A DNA stretch of 64,000 nucleotides from Hydrangea macrophylla (Eukaryota > Streptophyta > Magnoliopsida > Cornales > Hydrangeaceae): NCBI GenBank assembly GCA_033977485.1, contig CM066991.1, forward strand, positions 128,607,999 to 128,671,998, in the 5' to 3' direction. Shown here piece by piece: positions 1 through 10,260 of the stretch. The position numbers and the translations under genes were made by a program. The notes under the pieces are model-generated. The model made no database searches. It was not told the origin of the DNA and saw nothing but the letters and a program-made list of their open reading frames with translations. Each line of letters starts with the position of its first letter. Position 1 is the first letter of the stretch.

Positions 1-1095
1 GATGCCAAAGACATCAACAGTGGGCGTGCTGCCCGAGAAGAAAGGCAGGATCATATGGCCCGGGAATCAGTCCAGGGCCACTCGGTCGAGAGGCTAGTTG
101 TCCCTAGGCGAACGGTTACCCGGAGTCATAGCCGAGCTCGATCCCAGAGGACAGCACCCTGCCATGAAGAAGCATCTTCCACCAACCTGACTAGTTCCTC
201 AGATACTGGTCGGGAAGGAGTGGAAGCCCGAATCAAGGACTTGCAAAAGCAGATCGACGGAGTGGCCAAAAAACTTGCTCAAAACCGTGTTCCGAATCAA
301 GCCAATACCGAGACAGAGTCACCATTCTCCAGCCAGATTGCGAGGTTCTCCATCCCGCGCAAATTTAAGCAGCCTCGGCTAGATTCATATAACAGCTCGG
401 GAAGCCCGGTTGACCACGTCCGGACCTATAAGGCTCAAATGGCCCTAGCCACCAACTCCGATGAACTACACTGCCTAGCCTTCCCCAACACTTTGAAAGG
501 CCCGGCCATGCAATGGTTCTACTCCTTGGAACCCCGATCGGTCTGCAGTTTCAAACAACTCAGCAAGCAGTTCATCAACCAGTTCGCCGGTATGCATGAG
601 CAGCCAAAGCCAGACATGCAGCTACTGACGGTCAGATAACGGAGTAATGAGTCCCTCAAGGAGTTCACCGACCGGTTCAACCAACAGAAGCTTCAAATCC
701 GCAATCTTAACGAGACAATTGCCATCATAGCCTTCTGCTCGGGAGTTCAACACACCAAGTGCGCCGCGTCGTTCCACCGAAATCGACCGGTAACCTTGGT
801 TGAACTCGCAGAGAGGGTTGGAAGATACATTCACACTGAAGAATTTCTAAAGATCAAAGACCCCAGGCAAGAAAGCAACGAGTCTTCCAGAAGTAAGCGA
901 AAGGGAGATCAGTCCGGGAGTTCCGACAGTTCCTTCAGCTCACAGCAGGCAGAGTCCGGCAGTCCCGACCCGACCTATAGTTCGCAGCGGTTTGAGTCCG
1001 GCAGCCCCGGCCCGATTTCTAGTTCACATCGGTCAGGATCAAACAATTCCGACTTTGCCTCCAGTCCAGAGAAATCTGGAGCCCGACGATCCTGA
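1..1095 (+). pseudogene. Degenerate retrotransposon gag (Tat-like Ty3/gypsy)
   Basis: The frame is open from base 1 and enters at the left edge; the first internal ATG is at 55. A capsid-like segment lies at about residues 105-215 counted from that ATG, with retrotransposon-gag features such as FPNTLKGPAMQWFYSL and FKQLSKQFINQF. An in-frame TAA at 637-639 breaks the frame just before NESLKEFTDRFN, a stretch that normally continues the same domain. The same frame then stays open to 1095. The tail (about 880-1095) is low-complexity Ser/Gly/Pro with three approximate repeats. No zinc knuckle is visible before the final stop. The product, if translated, would be a truncated particle protein. Confidence 0.75.
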
Positions 1096-1254
1096 TCCGA
1101 CGTCCTGTCTCCATCGGTCTAGATGAGCTCGACTACAGTGGTACTTGCTTGATCACCACATGAGGCTCCACCGATTGTCAGAGAGGCATCCAAAGACCTC
1201 GGGCCTAACCCTGAGACAACCAAAGATCTCGGGCCTAACCCCGAGGCATGAAAA
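1096..1254 (+). repeat. Internal non-coding repeats of the Tat-like element
   Basis: Short G/C-rich units (AAAGACCTCGGGCCTAACCC) occur twice near 1190-1245. Related units occur at 3516-3605, on the other side of the first nested LTR, which shows that the two flanks were once continuous. Confidence 0.6.
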
Positions 1255-1346
1255 TGTAATACCCTGTATTTTGGTATATTAATAAGACTGGTATTTCATT
1301 TCTATACTTGTATAAACTTTCTCTTCCTTTTGGTGAATTTTGATAC

Positions 1347-1560
1347 CAATCGATTGACAAGTTTTCCCAATCGATTGACACTTTTCAGATACCAATCGAT
1401 TGATAAGTATTCCCAATCGATTGTCATTTTACCAACTAAAATTGATTACGTGTCAACATTCCAATCGATTGCTATTCATCCCAATCGATTGACATTGTCC
1501 CCAATCGATTGACTACAAATATCTGTTCTCAATCGATTGACTGGTGTCTCAATCGATTGA
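1347..1560. repeat. Palindrome array 1 of LTR A1 (CAATCGATTG)
   Basis: Nine exact copies of the 10-bp perfect palindrome CAATCGATTG lie at irregular spacing of about 15-35 bp, upstream of the TATA box near 1622. The flanking bases (GACA, GATA, GCTA, GACT) vary less than the spacers. Confidence 0.9.
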
Positions 1561-2033
1561 CATAAGCTGAGAAATATTTTCTTCTTTCCTTCAGCTTTAA
1601 ACGTGTGGCACTCTTAATCCCTATATATACTCGTTCATTTGTGGCATTGGGTCACTTTGGCAGCTTGAGAGAGAGATATACCTCTTGTGAGATATATACA
1701 TACATATATCTATCTATATTTCTATATCTATACACATACACACTGACCTTGGCAACTTGAAGAAGAGAAGAAGAAGAAGGAGAATCAGAAAGAAGAAGAA
1801 AGGAAGAGACAGAGAGAGAGAAGGCTGGACAGAGAAAGAGAAGGAAGAGAGAGAGAGAGGAAATCTTGAGTATTCAAGACTTACACACCCAAACGCACCC
1901 TAAGTGAGTCCTAACTCACTTGGTCACTTTATTTGATGAATTTACAAGTTGTTATGACCTTTAGATGTGATAAGAGTATGATTTCTACGTTTAAATATGC
2001 TGTTTTTACAATCTGCTGGAGAAGACGTAGTAT

Positions 2034-2231
2034 CAATCGATTGACATAATCTCAATCGATTGACATCAGTCGTTTCTCAATCGATTGGATAGGATTCTAA
2101 TCGATTGACATCTCAATCGATTGCCATGTTTCTCAATCGATTGACATCTCAATCGATTGCCATGTTTCTCAATCGATTGGTATAACTTTTTGTCCCAATC
2201 GATTGAACCTCTGTTCCAATCGATTGGCATG
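2034..2231. repeat. Palindrome array 2 of LTR A1 (CAATCGATTG)
   Basis: Ten copies (nine exact, one TAATCGATTG) lie downstream of the TATA box and of the candidate splice donor at 1904. A local duplication of ACATCTCAATCGATTGCCAT is visible near 2108-2162. Confidence 0.9.
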
Positions 2232-2539
2232 ATCAGAACATGATTTCCTTTGCCTGTTATTATATAAAGGTTTAGTTGTTCGATTTCTGATTCGGAATTT
2301 CTATTATGCGACTATGGGGTAGACAGGAGTAATGTGACACCAAAGATTTATGGATAATGAATAAAAAGTAATATGAAGACGTGGGTGACGTGTTGTTCTG
2401 ATATAAATTTGATATCCGTTTTCTTTTAATCCGAGTAGTCAGGCTACATTGGGAATTGTCATGTGTCGATGTTAGAATGGAACGTAAGTAGGTTTGGTAA
2501 GTTCTGGGAATGATACGTGGATGGACGATTGGTCATGAT

Positions 2540-2860
2540 ATGCTCTGAAAAGCGGTGAACCGGATACATGGTTCTTAAAAGCAGTGAGCTGGACCAAATA
2601 GTCCTAAGATAGACTGGATGATCTATGAGATGCTCTTAAAAGCGGTGAACGGACCATTGTTCTTAAAAGCGGTGAGCTGGGATCACTAGTAGATGACGTT
2701 GAGTCGTGGCAATAGATTGATATGCCTTGTTCGAATCGTTGTATCCCTGAAATGCGGTGAACATGACCATTGTTCTTAAAAGCTGGGGACAGACTGACGT
2801 GGAGTCCATGACATGCGGTGAGCAGGATATATTGCTCTTAAAAGCGATGGACAGAATAAG
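2540..2860 (+). repeat. Direct repeats CTTAAAAGCGGTGA in LTR A1
   Basis: About eight imperfect copies of a 25-40 bp unit carry CTTAAAAGCGGTGAAC or CTTAAAAGCGGTGAGC next to GGACCA. The same zone exists at 5158-5465 in A2. In the reverse copy (41150-41440) it is replaced by diverged units with CGTTAAGGATATA. Confidence 0.75.
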
Positions 2861-2991
2861 GGTGTATCCCTAGAGTTAAACGATTGAGTCTGTTCATGAC
2901 ATCTGAGTATGTTGAGTTCGGTATTTGAGTAACAAGATGATAATGGTCGGTTTACAAGAATGAATAAGGAACAAGATATGGATATAATAAG

Positions 2992-3225
2992 ATGTTAACT
3001 CGTATTTTCATAAGCTTGTGTTTATTTCAGATAACTGGTACCTCGTTAGTTTATGCTCACTCAGCTCTCAGTAAGCTGACGGCCTTTTATTGCCTGGACT
3101 TTCCCCGTCCAGAATATCCTGTCTCTTATTCTACAGGTAATGACCAGTACACTGATGACTATTATCCAGAGGAAGGCCCCACCGATGATGGTTACGCCAG
3201 GGAGGATTATCCTTATGCCAGTTGA
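2992..3225 (+). other. Conserved short ORF in LTR A1 (77 codons)
   Basis: The frame encodes a hydrophobic start (MLTRIFISLCLFQITGTS), a SKLTAF motif, then an acidic, Tyr-rich tail ending DYPYAS. It is kept in the same place in A2 (5596-5847) despite many base differences, with the same stop context. It spans a consensus 3' splice site (AG at 3135-3136), so a spliced transcript would carry only the acidic tail. The frame downstream of the splice site resembles one in the family C LTR. Coding is unproven; it may simply mark a constrained RNA region. Confidence 0.3.
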
Positions 3226-3509
3226 AGACTGAAGATGTTATAGTTAGATTACATTTCGGTTGTTCTGTTGAACCTTTTGTTAGCGGGTACTTGGGCATTT
3301 GTTGTCTTCAGACCTGTTGTGATCCTGTGGACCACACTCTGATATTTTGTAATAGTTAGCACTGTGTGTTATTCTCAGTTGGTTACTGTTGCTTTTCTTT
3401 TGGACTAGTACTGCGTGGTGTGGATTATTAGTGACTTTCACCTGTCATTCCTTATGGACCCATAAAGGAAATTTATTTTTCTCTATTTATGCTGCTCCGG
3501 GGCGTGACA

Positions 3510-3896
3510 AAAAAAGACCACGAGCTCTGAACTCAGGCACTCAAAAGACCTCGGGCTCCGAACCCAGGCACTCAAAAGACCTCGGGCTCCGAACCCAGGC
3601 ACTAAAGACCTCGGGGTCACGCCCGAGGTACCGGCTTCGCTTAGGTCCAACCGACGATGGGGGGCAAACCCTCTAGGTGGCTGATGATGGCAAGCCTCAA
3701 AAGACTCTGCAACCACCATGTTCCAGGTCGGTTACATACAGTTCATAGCCTCTATAAGACCCTCGTCTTAGCGAAAGCTTGGGGGGCAAGACGGCGTAGT
3801 AAACTAAACAGGTAATCACACCGGGTATCTACAGGCCTCGCGGATAACCAAGTCAAAATCTTGGACAACCCGAGCACCTACAGTACTCAGAGATAT
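3510..3896 (+). repeat. Tat-like element internal DNA between the two solo LTRs
   Basis: Three tandem units of about 30 bp (AAGACCTCGGGCTCCGAACC type) lie at 3516-3605. They are followed by G/C-rich DNA mentioning GGTCCAACCGACGATG, a motif that recurs at 6148-6200 beyond the second LTR. No gene is seen. Confidence 0.6.
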
Positions 3897-3989
3897 TGTA
3901 ATACCCTGTATTTTGGTATTTTAATAAGACCCGGTATTTCATTTTTATACTCGTATAAACTTTCTCTTCCTTTTGGTAAATTTTGATAT

Positions 3990-4203
3990 CAATCGATTGA
4001 CATATTCCCAATCGATTGACACTTTTTGATATCAATCGATTGATAAGTTATCCCAATCGATTTACATTCTACCGACTAAAAGTGATGACGTGTCAAACTT
4101 TCCAATCGATTGCTATTCATCTCAATCGATTGACATTGTTTCCAATCGATTGACTACAAATATCTGTTGCCAATCGATTGACTGGTGTCTCAATCGATTG
4201 ACA
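3990..4203. repeat. Palindrome array 1 of LTR A2 (CAATCGATTG)
   Basis: Nine sites collinear with those of A1, eight exact and one CAATCGATTT. They lie upstream of the TATA box near 4264. Confidence 0.9.
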
Positions 4204-4681
4204 TAACCTGAGAAATGTTTTCTTCTTTCCTTCAGCTTTAAACGCGTGGCACTCCCATACCCCTATATATACTCGTCCATTTGTGGCCTTGGGTCACTTT
4301 GGCAGCTTGAGAGAGAGAGATATATACCTCTTGTAAGAATATATACACACATATATATATATCTCTATATCTACACATATATACACACCCTCACACACAC
4401 TCACTGCCGTGGCAGCTGGGAGGAAGGAGAAGAAGCAGAAAGAAGAAGGAAGAAGAAAAGAAGAGACAGAGAGGGTAGGCAGAGACAGATAGGAAGAAGA
4501 AGAGAAGAAGCTTGGGAGTTTCAAACTTAAACACCACCCAAACGCACCCTAGGTGAGTTCTAACTCACTTGGTCTCTTTATGTGATGTTTATGCAAGTTA
4601 TTACGATGTTTAGATGGGTTAAATGCCTGTAGTGCACGGTTATATATGCTGTTTTTACAAACTGCTGGAGAAGACGTAGTT

Positions 4682-4843
4682 CCAATCGATTGACATGATC
4701 TCAATCGATTGACATCAGTTGCATCCCAATCGATTGAATAGGATTTCAATCGATTGACATTGTTCCAATCGATTGGCATGTTTATCAATCGATTGACATA
4801 ACTTTTGTTCCAATCGATTGAACTTTTGTTCCAATCGATTGAC
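4682..4843. repeat. Palindrome array 2 of LTR A2 (CAATCGATTG)
   Basis: Eight exact copies downstream of the TATA box and of the candidate splice donor at 4553. There are fewer copies than in A1 (ten), so copy number changes between insertions. Confidence 0.9.
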
Positions 4844-5595
4844 ATGATCAGTACATGGTTTCCTTTGCCTGTTTATTATATAAGAGGTTTAGTTGTTCGA
4901 TTTCTAATTCGGAATTCCATTATGCGATTATGGGGTAGACAGGAGAAATGTGACACCAAAGATTTATGGATAATGAATAAAAAGTAATATGAAGACGTGG
5001 GTTGACGTGTTGTTTCTGATATAAAGTTCGATATCCGTTTCTTTTAATCCGAGTAGTCAGGCCACATTGGGAATTGTCATGTGTCGATGTAGAATGGAAC
5101 GTAAGTAGGTTTGGTAAGTTCCGGGAATGGTACGTGGATGGATGATTGGTCATGATATGCTCTTAAAAGCGGTGAACCGGACCATGGTTCTTAAAAGCGG
5201 TGAGCTGGACCAAGAAGTCTTAAGATAGACTGGATGATCTGTGATATGCTCTTAAAAGCGGTGAACCGGACCATGGTTCTTAAAAGCGGTGAGCTGGGAT
5301 CACTAGTAGATGACGTTAAGTCGTGGCAATAGCTTGATATGCCTTGTTCGAAACGTTATATCCCTGAAATGCGGTGAACAGGACCATTGTTCTTAAAAGC
5401 TGGGGACAGACTGACGTGGAGTCCATGACATGCGGTGAACAGGACCATTGTTCTTAAAAGCGATGGACAGAATAAGGGTGTATCCCTAGAGTTAAACGAT
5501 TGAGTCTGTTCATGACATCTGAATACGTTGAGTTCGGTATTTGAGTAATAAGACGATAAGGGTCGGTTTATAAGAATGAATAGAAGAACAAGATA

Positions 5596-5847
5596 ATGTT
5601 ATTTTATAATAAGATGTTAACTCTTGTTTTTATAAGCTTGTGTTTACTTCAGATAACTGGTACCTCGTTAGTTTATGCTCACTCAGCTCTCAGTAAGCTG
5701 ACGGCCTTTTATTGCCTGGACATTCCCCGTCCAGAATATCCTGCCCCTTGTTTTACAGGTAATGACCAGTACACTGATGAGTGTTATTTAGAGGAAGGCC
5801 CCACCGATGACGATTACACCAGGAAGGATTATCCTTATGCCAGTTGA
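5596..5847 (+). other. Conserved short ORF in LTR A2 (83 codons)
   Basis: Collinear with 2992-3225. It keeps FISLCL, ITGTSLVYAHSALSKLTAF, GNDQYTD and DYPYAS despite base changes, and it keeps length and stop. It overlaps two predicted stem-loops, including a CTGGACATTC...CGTCCAG hairpin near 5715, and the 3' splice site at 5757-5758. It could be a micropeptide frame or a structured RNA. Confidence 0.3.
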
Positions 5848-6130
5848 AGACTGAAGATGTTATAATTAGATTTAATTTCAGTTGTTCTGTTAAACTTTTG
5901 TTAATGGGTACTTGGGCATTTGTTGTCTTCAGACCTGTTGTGATCCTGTGGACCATACTCTGATATTTTGTAATAGTTAACACTGTGTGTTATTCTCAGT
6001 TGGTTACTGTTGCTTTTCTTTTGGACTAGTACTGTGTGGTGTGGATTATTAGTGACTTTCACCTGTCATTCCTTATGGACCCATAAAGGAAATTTATTTT
6101 TCTCTATTTATGCTGCTCCGGGGCGTGACA

Positions 6131-6675
6131 GATATTAACTCCACTTAGGTCCAGACCGACGATAGAGGTGACTAAAATCTCTTAGGTTGGCCGACGATAG
6201 AGGAGCAAAAGGACCCTAAAGCAACGTGATTTAGGTCGGCTCCACCAACATGGTCAAGCTCTTCTCCCAACAGTCTTGACGAAGGCTGGCCGGGCGGAAG
6301 ACAACCATCCTGGGGAGTTAACATAAAAAAAGGACCCTAGAGCAATACGCTTTAGGTCGGCTTTTCCAACATGGTAAAATCCTTCTACCCACAGCCTTGA
6401 CGAAGGTTTACGGGCAGAAGATAACCATCCTGGGAGCTAACTCAAGCAAAAAAGACTCCGAATTAGGCCGGGTCACAACTCTCGGTCAGTTCCCGAGCAC
6501 CTAAAGGTCCCGAGCTAGGCTGGGTCTCAACTCTCAGTCAGTTCCCAAGGACTCACCAGGCTTAGAAGCCCCGATGCAGCTTCTCCAAGCACTCAGACAG
6601 TGGTAAGTAACATCAAACAGATTTTCAAACTTGCCTCGATATAGCATCTGGCCAATCTTGGAAATGGGGGGCAGT
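6131..6675 (+). repeat. 3' internal DNA and polypurine tract of the Tat-like element
   Basis: A unit of about 120 bp is tandemly duplicated (about 6205-6322 and 6328-6450); both copies hold AGGACCCTA, TTTAGGTCGGCT, CTTGACGAAGG and ATAACCATCCTGGG-like motifs. The segment ends in a purine-rich run (6661-6674, AAATGGGGGG core) directly before TGATACACTC. That placement fits the plus-strand primer site for the 3' LTR. Confidence 0.65.
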
Positions 6676-7273
6676 TGATACACTCAAAATTGGCTCTATC
6701 TTATAACCGAGCGGTTCAAATCAGCAGTCAGTCCATGCCCCGGGCAAATCATGCACAACTCCTTAGAAGCATCAGCCCGAGCGGTCTTGTCTACCCATTG
6801 TCCCGAGCGGTTCATTCACGACCCGGCCAGCAGGTCGGGAAAATCGCACATGCACATCCCGCCGCGGGAACAGCTCATCCGGGCCCACAGGCGTGATCCC
6901 GAGCATTACGGGCAGTTTCCTACTCAAGCTAGAAGACTAATGGAAAGTGCACACTATTTCCTAATCCAATTAGGAAATCCCCATAATTAATGTCAATCTA
7001 TATTAATAGGATTATATTTCCTTATCCATGCATGAGTAGGTCTCTTACATCTATAAAAGAGACCTCTCACCCCCCATTGAAGGGGCCGCCAATTCTGTAG
7101 TCTACACAACACCTCTATAAAATTCACCATTGTACGCATACACCCGGTCGGTATTACTGGTATTGCCGCCCCTCTTTGTTGGCTCACCAGGCCCGCCGGT
7201 GATCTGCTAGTGAACGTGCTCAGACACACACGTGGACGTAGGTACCTTCATTAACAGGGCCGAACCACATACA
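6676..7273 (+). mobile_element. 3' LTR of the Tat-like element (right end approximate)
   Basis: It starts TGATACACTC right after the polypurine tract, contains a TATA box at 7052-7058, and is less AT-rich than the DNA beyond it. The end at ACA near 7273 is a best guess, because the partner LTR and the left target duplication lie outside the window. Short frames inside it look accidental. Confidence 0.6.
7052..7058 (+). promoter_or_regulatory. TATA box in the 3' LTR
   Basis: TATAAAA sits about 375 bp into the LTR and is followed by a pyrimidine-rich stretch, a usual arrangement for an LTR promoter. Confidence 0.5.
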
Positions 7274-7281
7274 AAAAATAG

Positions 7282-7306
7282 TCTCTCACTCTCTCTCTCT
7301 CTCTCC
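7282..7306. repeat. (CT)n microsatellite
   Basis: CT repeat just outside the LTR end. Confidence 0.85.
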
Positions 7307-9364
7307 TTAAATTACTCTACTTTACTCTTACCAATTTTTGACATCATCACCTGACATTACTCAATAAAAAATAAACAATAAAACATCCTCTTTACTAATT
7401 AACATTGTCATCTAATCAATGATGGAATGTTATTTAATATCTTTCTTCCTCTTCCTTTTCTTTTTTAACTGCTACGTACTAGCTAGTAATGAGATTCAAG
7501 CAAAGATTTACGCTCATACCATAATATGTTTCAAATTTGAAATTGAGAATGATGGAATGCGGTTCACTACTAGTCCACAAATATTGCTGCACCTAATTTG
7601 TATCAATGAGTTCAATGCCCTTCAATCAAACCGTTCGATCATCAATCGGTTCAACTTCGTATAAGAACTTATTTTTAACATCTAATTGACCTATACGGGG
7701 TCTTACCCTTGTTGGCTAATGAGCTAGCCCTACTACCTCTTCATTACTCTAGGATCCACGTGAAATTCACAAAATACTTAAATTATAGTAGAACTCAAAT
7801 GAGTGTGACAGACATACGAGATAATTTCTAGTCCTCTAGTACTAAATTCCTTGGAAAGAACCTTTCCTTTCTTCTACATTGATATCTAAAATGTTGGAAA
7901 TTTGATGTTATTTTTTCCAAAAAGAAGAGAATTATTTTGGAAATTTTTTAGATAACAAAAAGTCCTGAAAATATCAACTATATGTCTAGTACTAAGAACC
8001 ATGTTAAAGGCAGTATGACAGTATTGAAGGTGATGTTTTGGAAAATCCCAAAAAAAACTCCATCATATGGCATTATTGTTATTGAATGGATGCCCTAACT
8101 CCACGATCAAACACTGCCTTCCTCTCACCAACATATTGCATGTGACCAAAATATCCTCCCCGACATTTTCAACAAAATGACCAAAATACCCAGTAGAATA
8201 TTGCAGGTTTTAGGCCTTTTATGGAGTTTCTCTTACTAAGAGCATGGATAGGACCATGTAATGCATTTTAGTGATGACTTTTGTTGGAAATTAAAGTCTA
8301 TAAAAGTGACTTTTGTTGGAAATTAAAGTCTATAAAAGTGTACCAGGTTTAGTCCATATTTTACTTCTTATCTGTTTCTTGTGAGAACCGGGGTAATGTT
8401 GGCTTGACAAATAACCAGTTTTAAGAGAGTTTTGTTAAACTGGAAATGGAGTCGGCCTATGCAAGCAATTGACATTCACCAATACTTGAATTTATATAAC
8501 CAATTCAATTATGAACCATATAACCGTTTCTTTGCTTTTTCTAAACAGCTTGCTAGTTTAAGTAGAAAATTAGTATGCTCTCTCTTTTTTCTTTTTGGGA
8601 ATACGAAAGATGCTACTTGAAAATTTCTAATTTTTAGCTTAAGTTTCACTGGAAGTGGATTTCATCAAAACGCACAAAAGATTCTGTTTGTTTTATAAAT
8701 TTTGAGTAAGAAAAGGAAAGCGAGAAGTAAAAATTGTTTCTCTAATATTTTCCTCCACTGTTTTTTTTCCCCCCTTTTTGGTCACTAACTTGATGAGTCA
8801 AACAGAGCCTAAAGCAACTGTCCTTAAGTCCGATTAAAAAATATAAGTCTAAGCACACTTATCATATGAGGTGTTCACAAGATTAATAAATCCATTATAT
8901 CTTTAGGCACCAGTAATGTATATCTATTATTGTATCCGTTTTGCAACACTTTATCCTTCTAAGCTTTGTTGCAGCTCCTCAAAGATGGTGATTGGTGAGT
9001 CGGTGACATAACCAACATTCATTTTCCAAATAAAATAAAATAAAACAAAACAAATTTCTGATCTAAACCGAGGCTGTTTTAGTGGAGAATATTTAGTGTA
9101 ACCATACTAATATGATGGGTATATATATATATATATAGTGTTTATGAGTAAGCTTGTTTTTCACAATGTTTGGATACACATATGTTTAAAATTTGAAATT
9201 CCATTGGCTTGTGATATTGCATCATGAAAATTATTGTTGAATGGAATATTTTCTTTCCTTTGAGAAATTTGAAAAGAAAAACAACATTGAAAGTAAGTAA
9301 AAATTATGAGGTTATATTAGTAATTTGACAGAGCCGATCCTACGAGGCCCACAACACGCATGTG
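7307..9364. other. Non-coding AT-rich DNA
   Basis: No gene is supported. It contains a perfect 32-bp tandem duplication at 8276-8339 and an (AT)n run near 9120. Short frames such as 7419-7664 and 8432-8620 have no recognisable motif. Confidence 0.6.
8276..8339. repeat. Tandem duplication, 2 x 32 bp
   Basis: Two identical adjacent 32-bp units, each starting GACTTTTGTTGG and ending TATAAAAGT. Confidence 0.9.
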
Positions 9365-10260
9365 ACTTGGTGTATGGTTTTTTTGTAGTACCAACTTGCA
9401 CCACTAAACTTATAAAGTTGCAGGGTGTGTTTGAAACCTTGTTAAGTGCTGAAAATGAAAAGTTTTAGCATTTATTTTTCAGTACGTTTGATTAACGCAA
9501 CATTTTATTGAAAAAGAAATCAAAAATCTACTAAAAATTTTAAGTGAAAATTGTATACTAAAAATAATCACTGAATGCAGTCTATTTCATTACTGAATAC
9601 ACTTTTTCAATACTGTAAATTCAATCGCTTAAAATTTTCAATACTTCATATTCAGCACTTAATTCAACACACTGGTGACTTGGTATATGTTTTGATCATT
9701 TCGTAGTACCAACTTGCACCACTAGACTTATAAAGTTGTAGGGTGTGTTTGATAACCTCATTAAGTGCTGAAAATGAAAAGTTTCAGCACTTATTTTTTT
9801 TTTAGTACGTTTGATTAGTGCAAAATTTAATTGAAAAAGCAACCAAAATCTACTAAAAATTTTAAGTGGAATTTTTTTACTAAAACTAATCATTGAAACC
9901 AGTCTATTTCATTACTGAATACACTTTTTTAAGTACTGCAAATTCAATTGTTTAAAATTTTCAGTATTTAAAATTCAGCACTTAACTCAACACATAGGTG
10001 ACTTGGTTTATGGTTTGATCATTTCCTAGTACCAACTTGCACCACTAGACTTTTAAAGTTGTAGGGTGATTTTTATAACCTCATTATGTGTTGAAAAGTT
10101 CTGAAAATGAAAAATTTTAGCATTTTTTTTCAGTGCGTTTGATAATGCAACATTTAATTGAAAAATAAACCAAAAATCTACTAAAAATTTTAAATGAAAA
10201 TTTTCTACTAAAAATAATAACTGAATACAGTCTATGTTCAACACTTAATTTTCAGTATTA
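9365..10260. mobile_element. Three tandem copies of a hAT-like MITE (~310 bp each)
   Basis: Three homologous units begin near 9365, 9674 and 10000. Each carries CTTGCACCACTA, a GGGTGTGTTTGA-like left end (altered in the third), TTAAGTGCTGAAAATGAAAA, and a right end with CAGCACTTAA...CAACACA. Left and right ends are imperfect inverted repeats (TTAAGTGCTGAA against TTCAGCACTTAA). No coding capacity is seen. The head-to-tail arrangement with shared junction sequence suggests local duplication, not three separate insertions. The hAT assignment is by terminal motif only. Confidence 0.6.

Larger units (their letters stand above)
1255..3509 (+). mobile_element. Solo LTR A1 (family A, Ty3/gypsy type)
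   Basis: This 2,255-bp unit begins TGTAATACCCTG and ends GGGGCGTGACA, the usual TG...CA form. It is closely similar over its length to the unit at 3897-6130. It is flanked by GAAAA (1250-1254) and AAAAA (3510-3514), a target duplication with one mismatch in an A-run. No internal coding DNA adjoins it, so it is a solo LTR left by LTR-LTR recombination. A TATA box (TATATATA) lies near 1622. Two arrays of the palindrome CAATCGATTG lie at 1347-1560 and 2034-2231. A run of direct repeats around CTTAAAAGCGGTGA lies at 2540-2860. Confidence 0.85.
3897..6130 (+). mobile_element. Solo LTR A2 (family A) with perfect 5-bp target duplication
   Basis: This 2,234-bp unit begins TGTAATACCCTG and ends GGGGCGTGACA. 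It is flanked on both sides by GATAT (3892-3896 and 6131-6135), so it is an independent insertion and not half of one element with A1. It is collinear with A1: a TATA box near 4264, palindrome arrays at 3990-4203 and 4682-4843, direct repeats at 5158-5465, a short conserved ORF at 5596-5847, and splice-like signals with GT at 4553 and AG at 5757-5758. It differs from A1 by scattered substitutions and small indels. Confidence 0.92.
1..7273 (+). mobile_element. Non-autonomous Ty3/gypsy (Tat-like) element remnant, 3' part, with two nested solo LTRs
   Basis: The element is seen in pieces: a decayed gag (1-1095), non-coding internal DNA (1096-1254, 3510-3896, 6131-6675), a polypurine tract ending near 6675, and a 3' LTR from 6676. 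The two solo LTRs at 1255-3509 and 3897-6130 interrupt it; taking them out rejoins the same repeat-rich internal sequence. No protease, reverse transcriptase, RNase H or integrase lies between gag and the 3' LTR, so this copy, and perhaps its family, depends on enzymes from elsewhere. The lineage call rests only on the gag. The 5' LTR and the left target duplication are outside the window. Confidence 0.7.

Noticed and set aside
1347..2231. CAATCGATTG arrays as a CRISPR-like array
   Set aside because: Repeats are only 10 bp with irregular spacers, lie inside an LTR, and the sequence is plant nuclear DNA.
1255..6130. A1 and A2 as the two LTRs of a single short element
   Set aside because: A2 has its own perfect GATAT duplication, and the 387 bp between belongs to the surrounding Tat-like element; no primer site follows A1.
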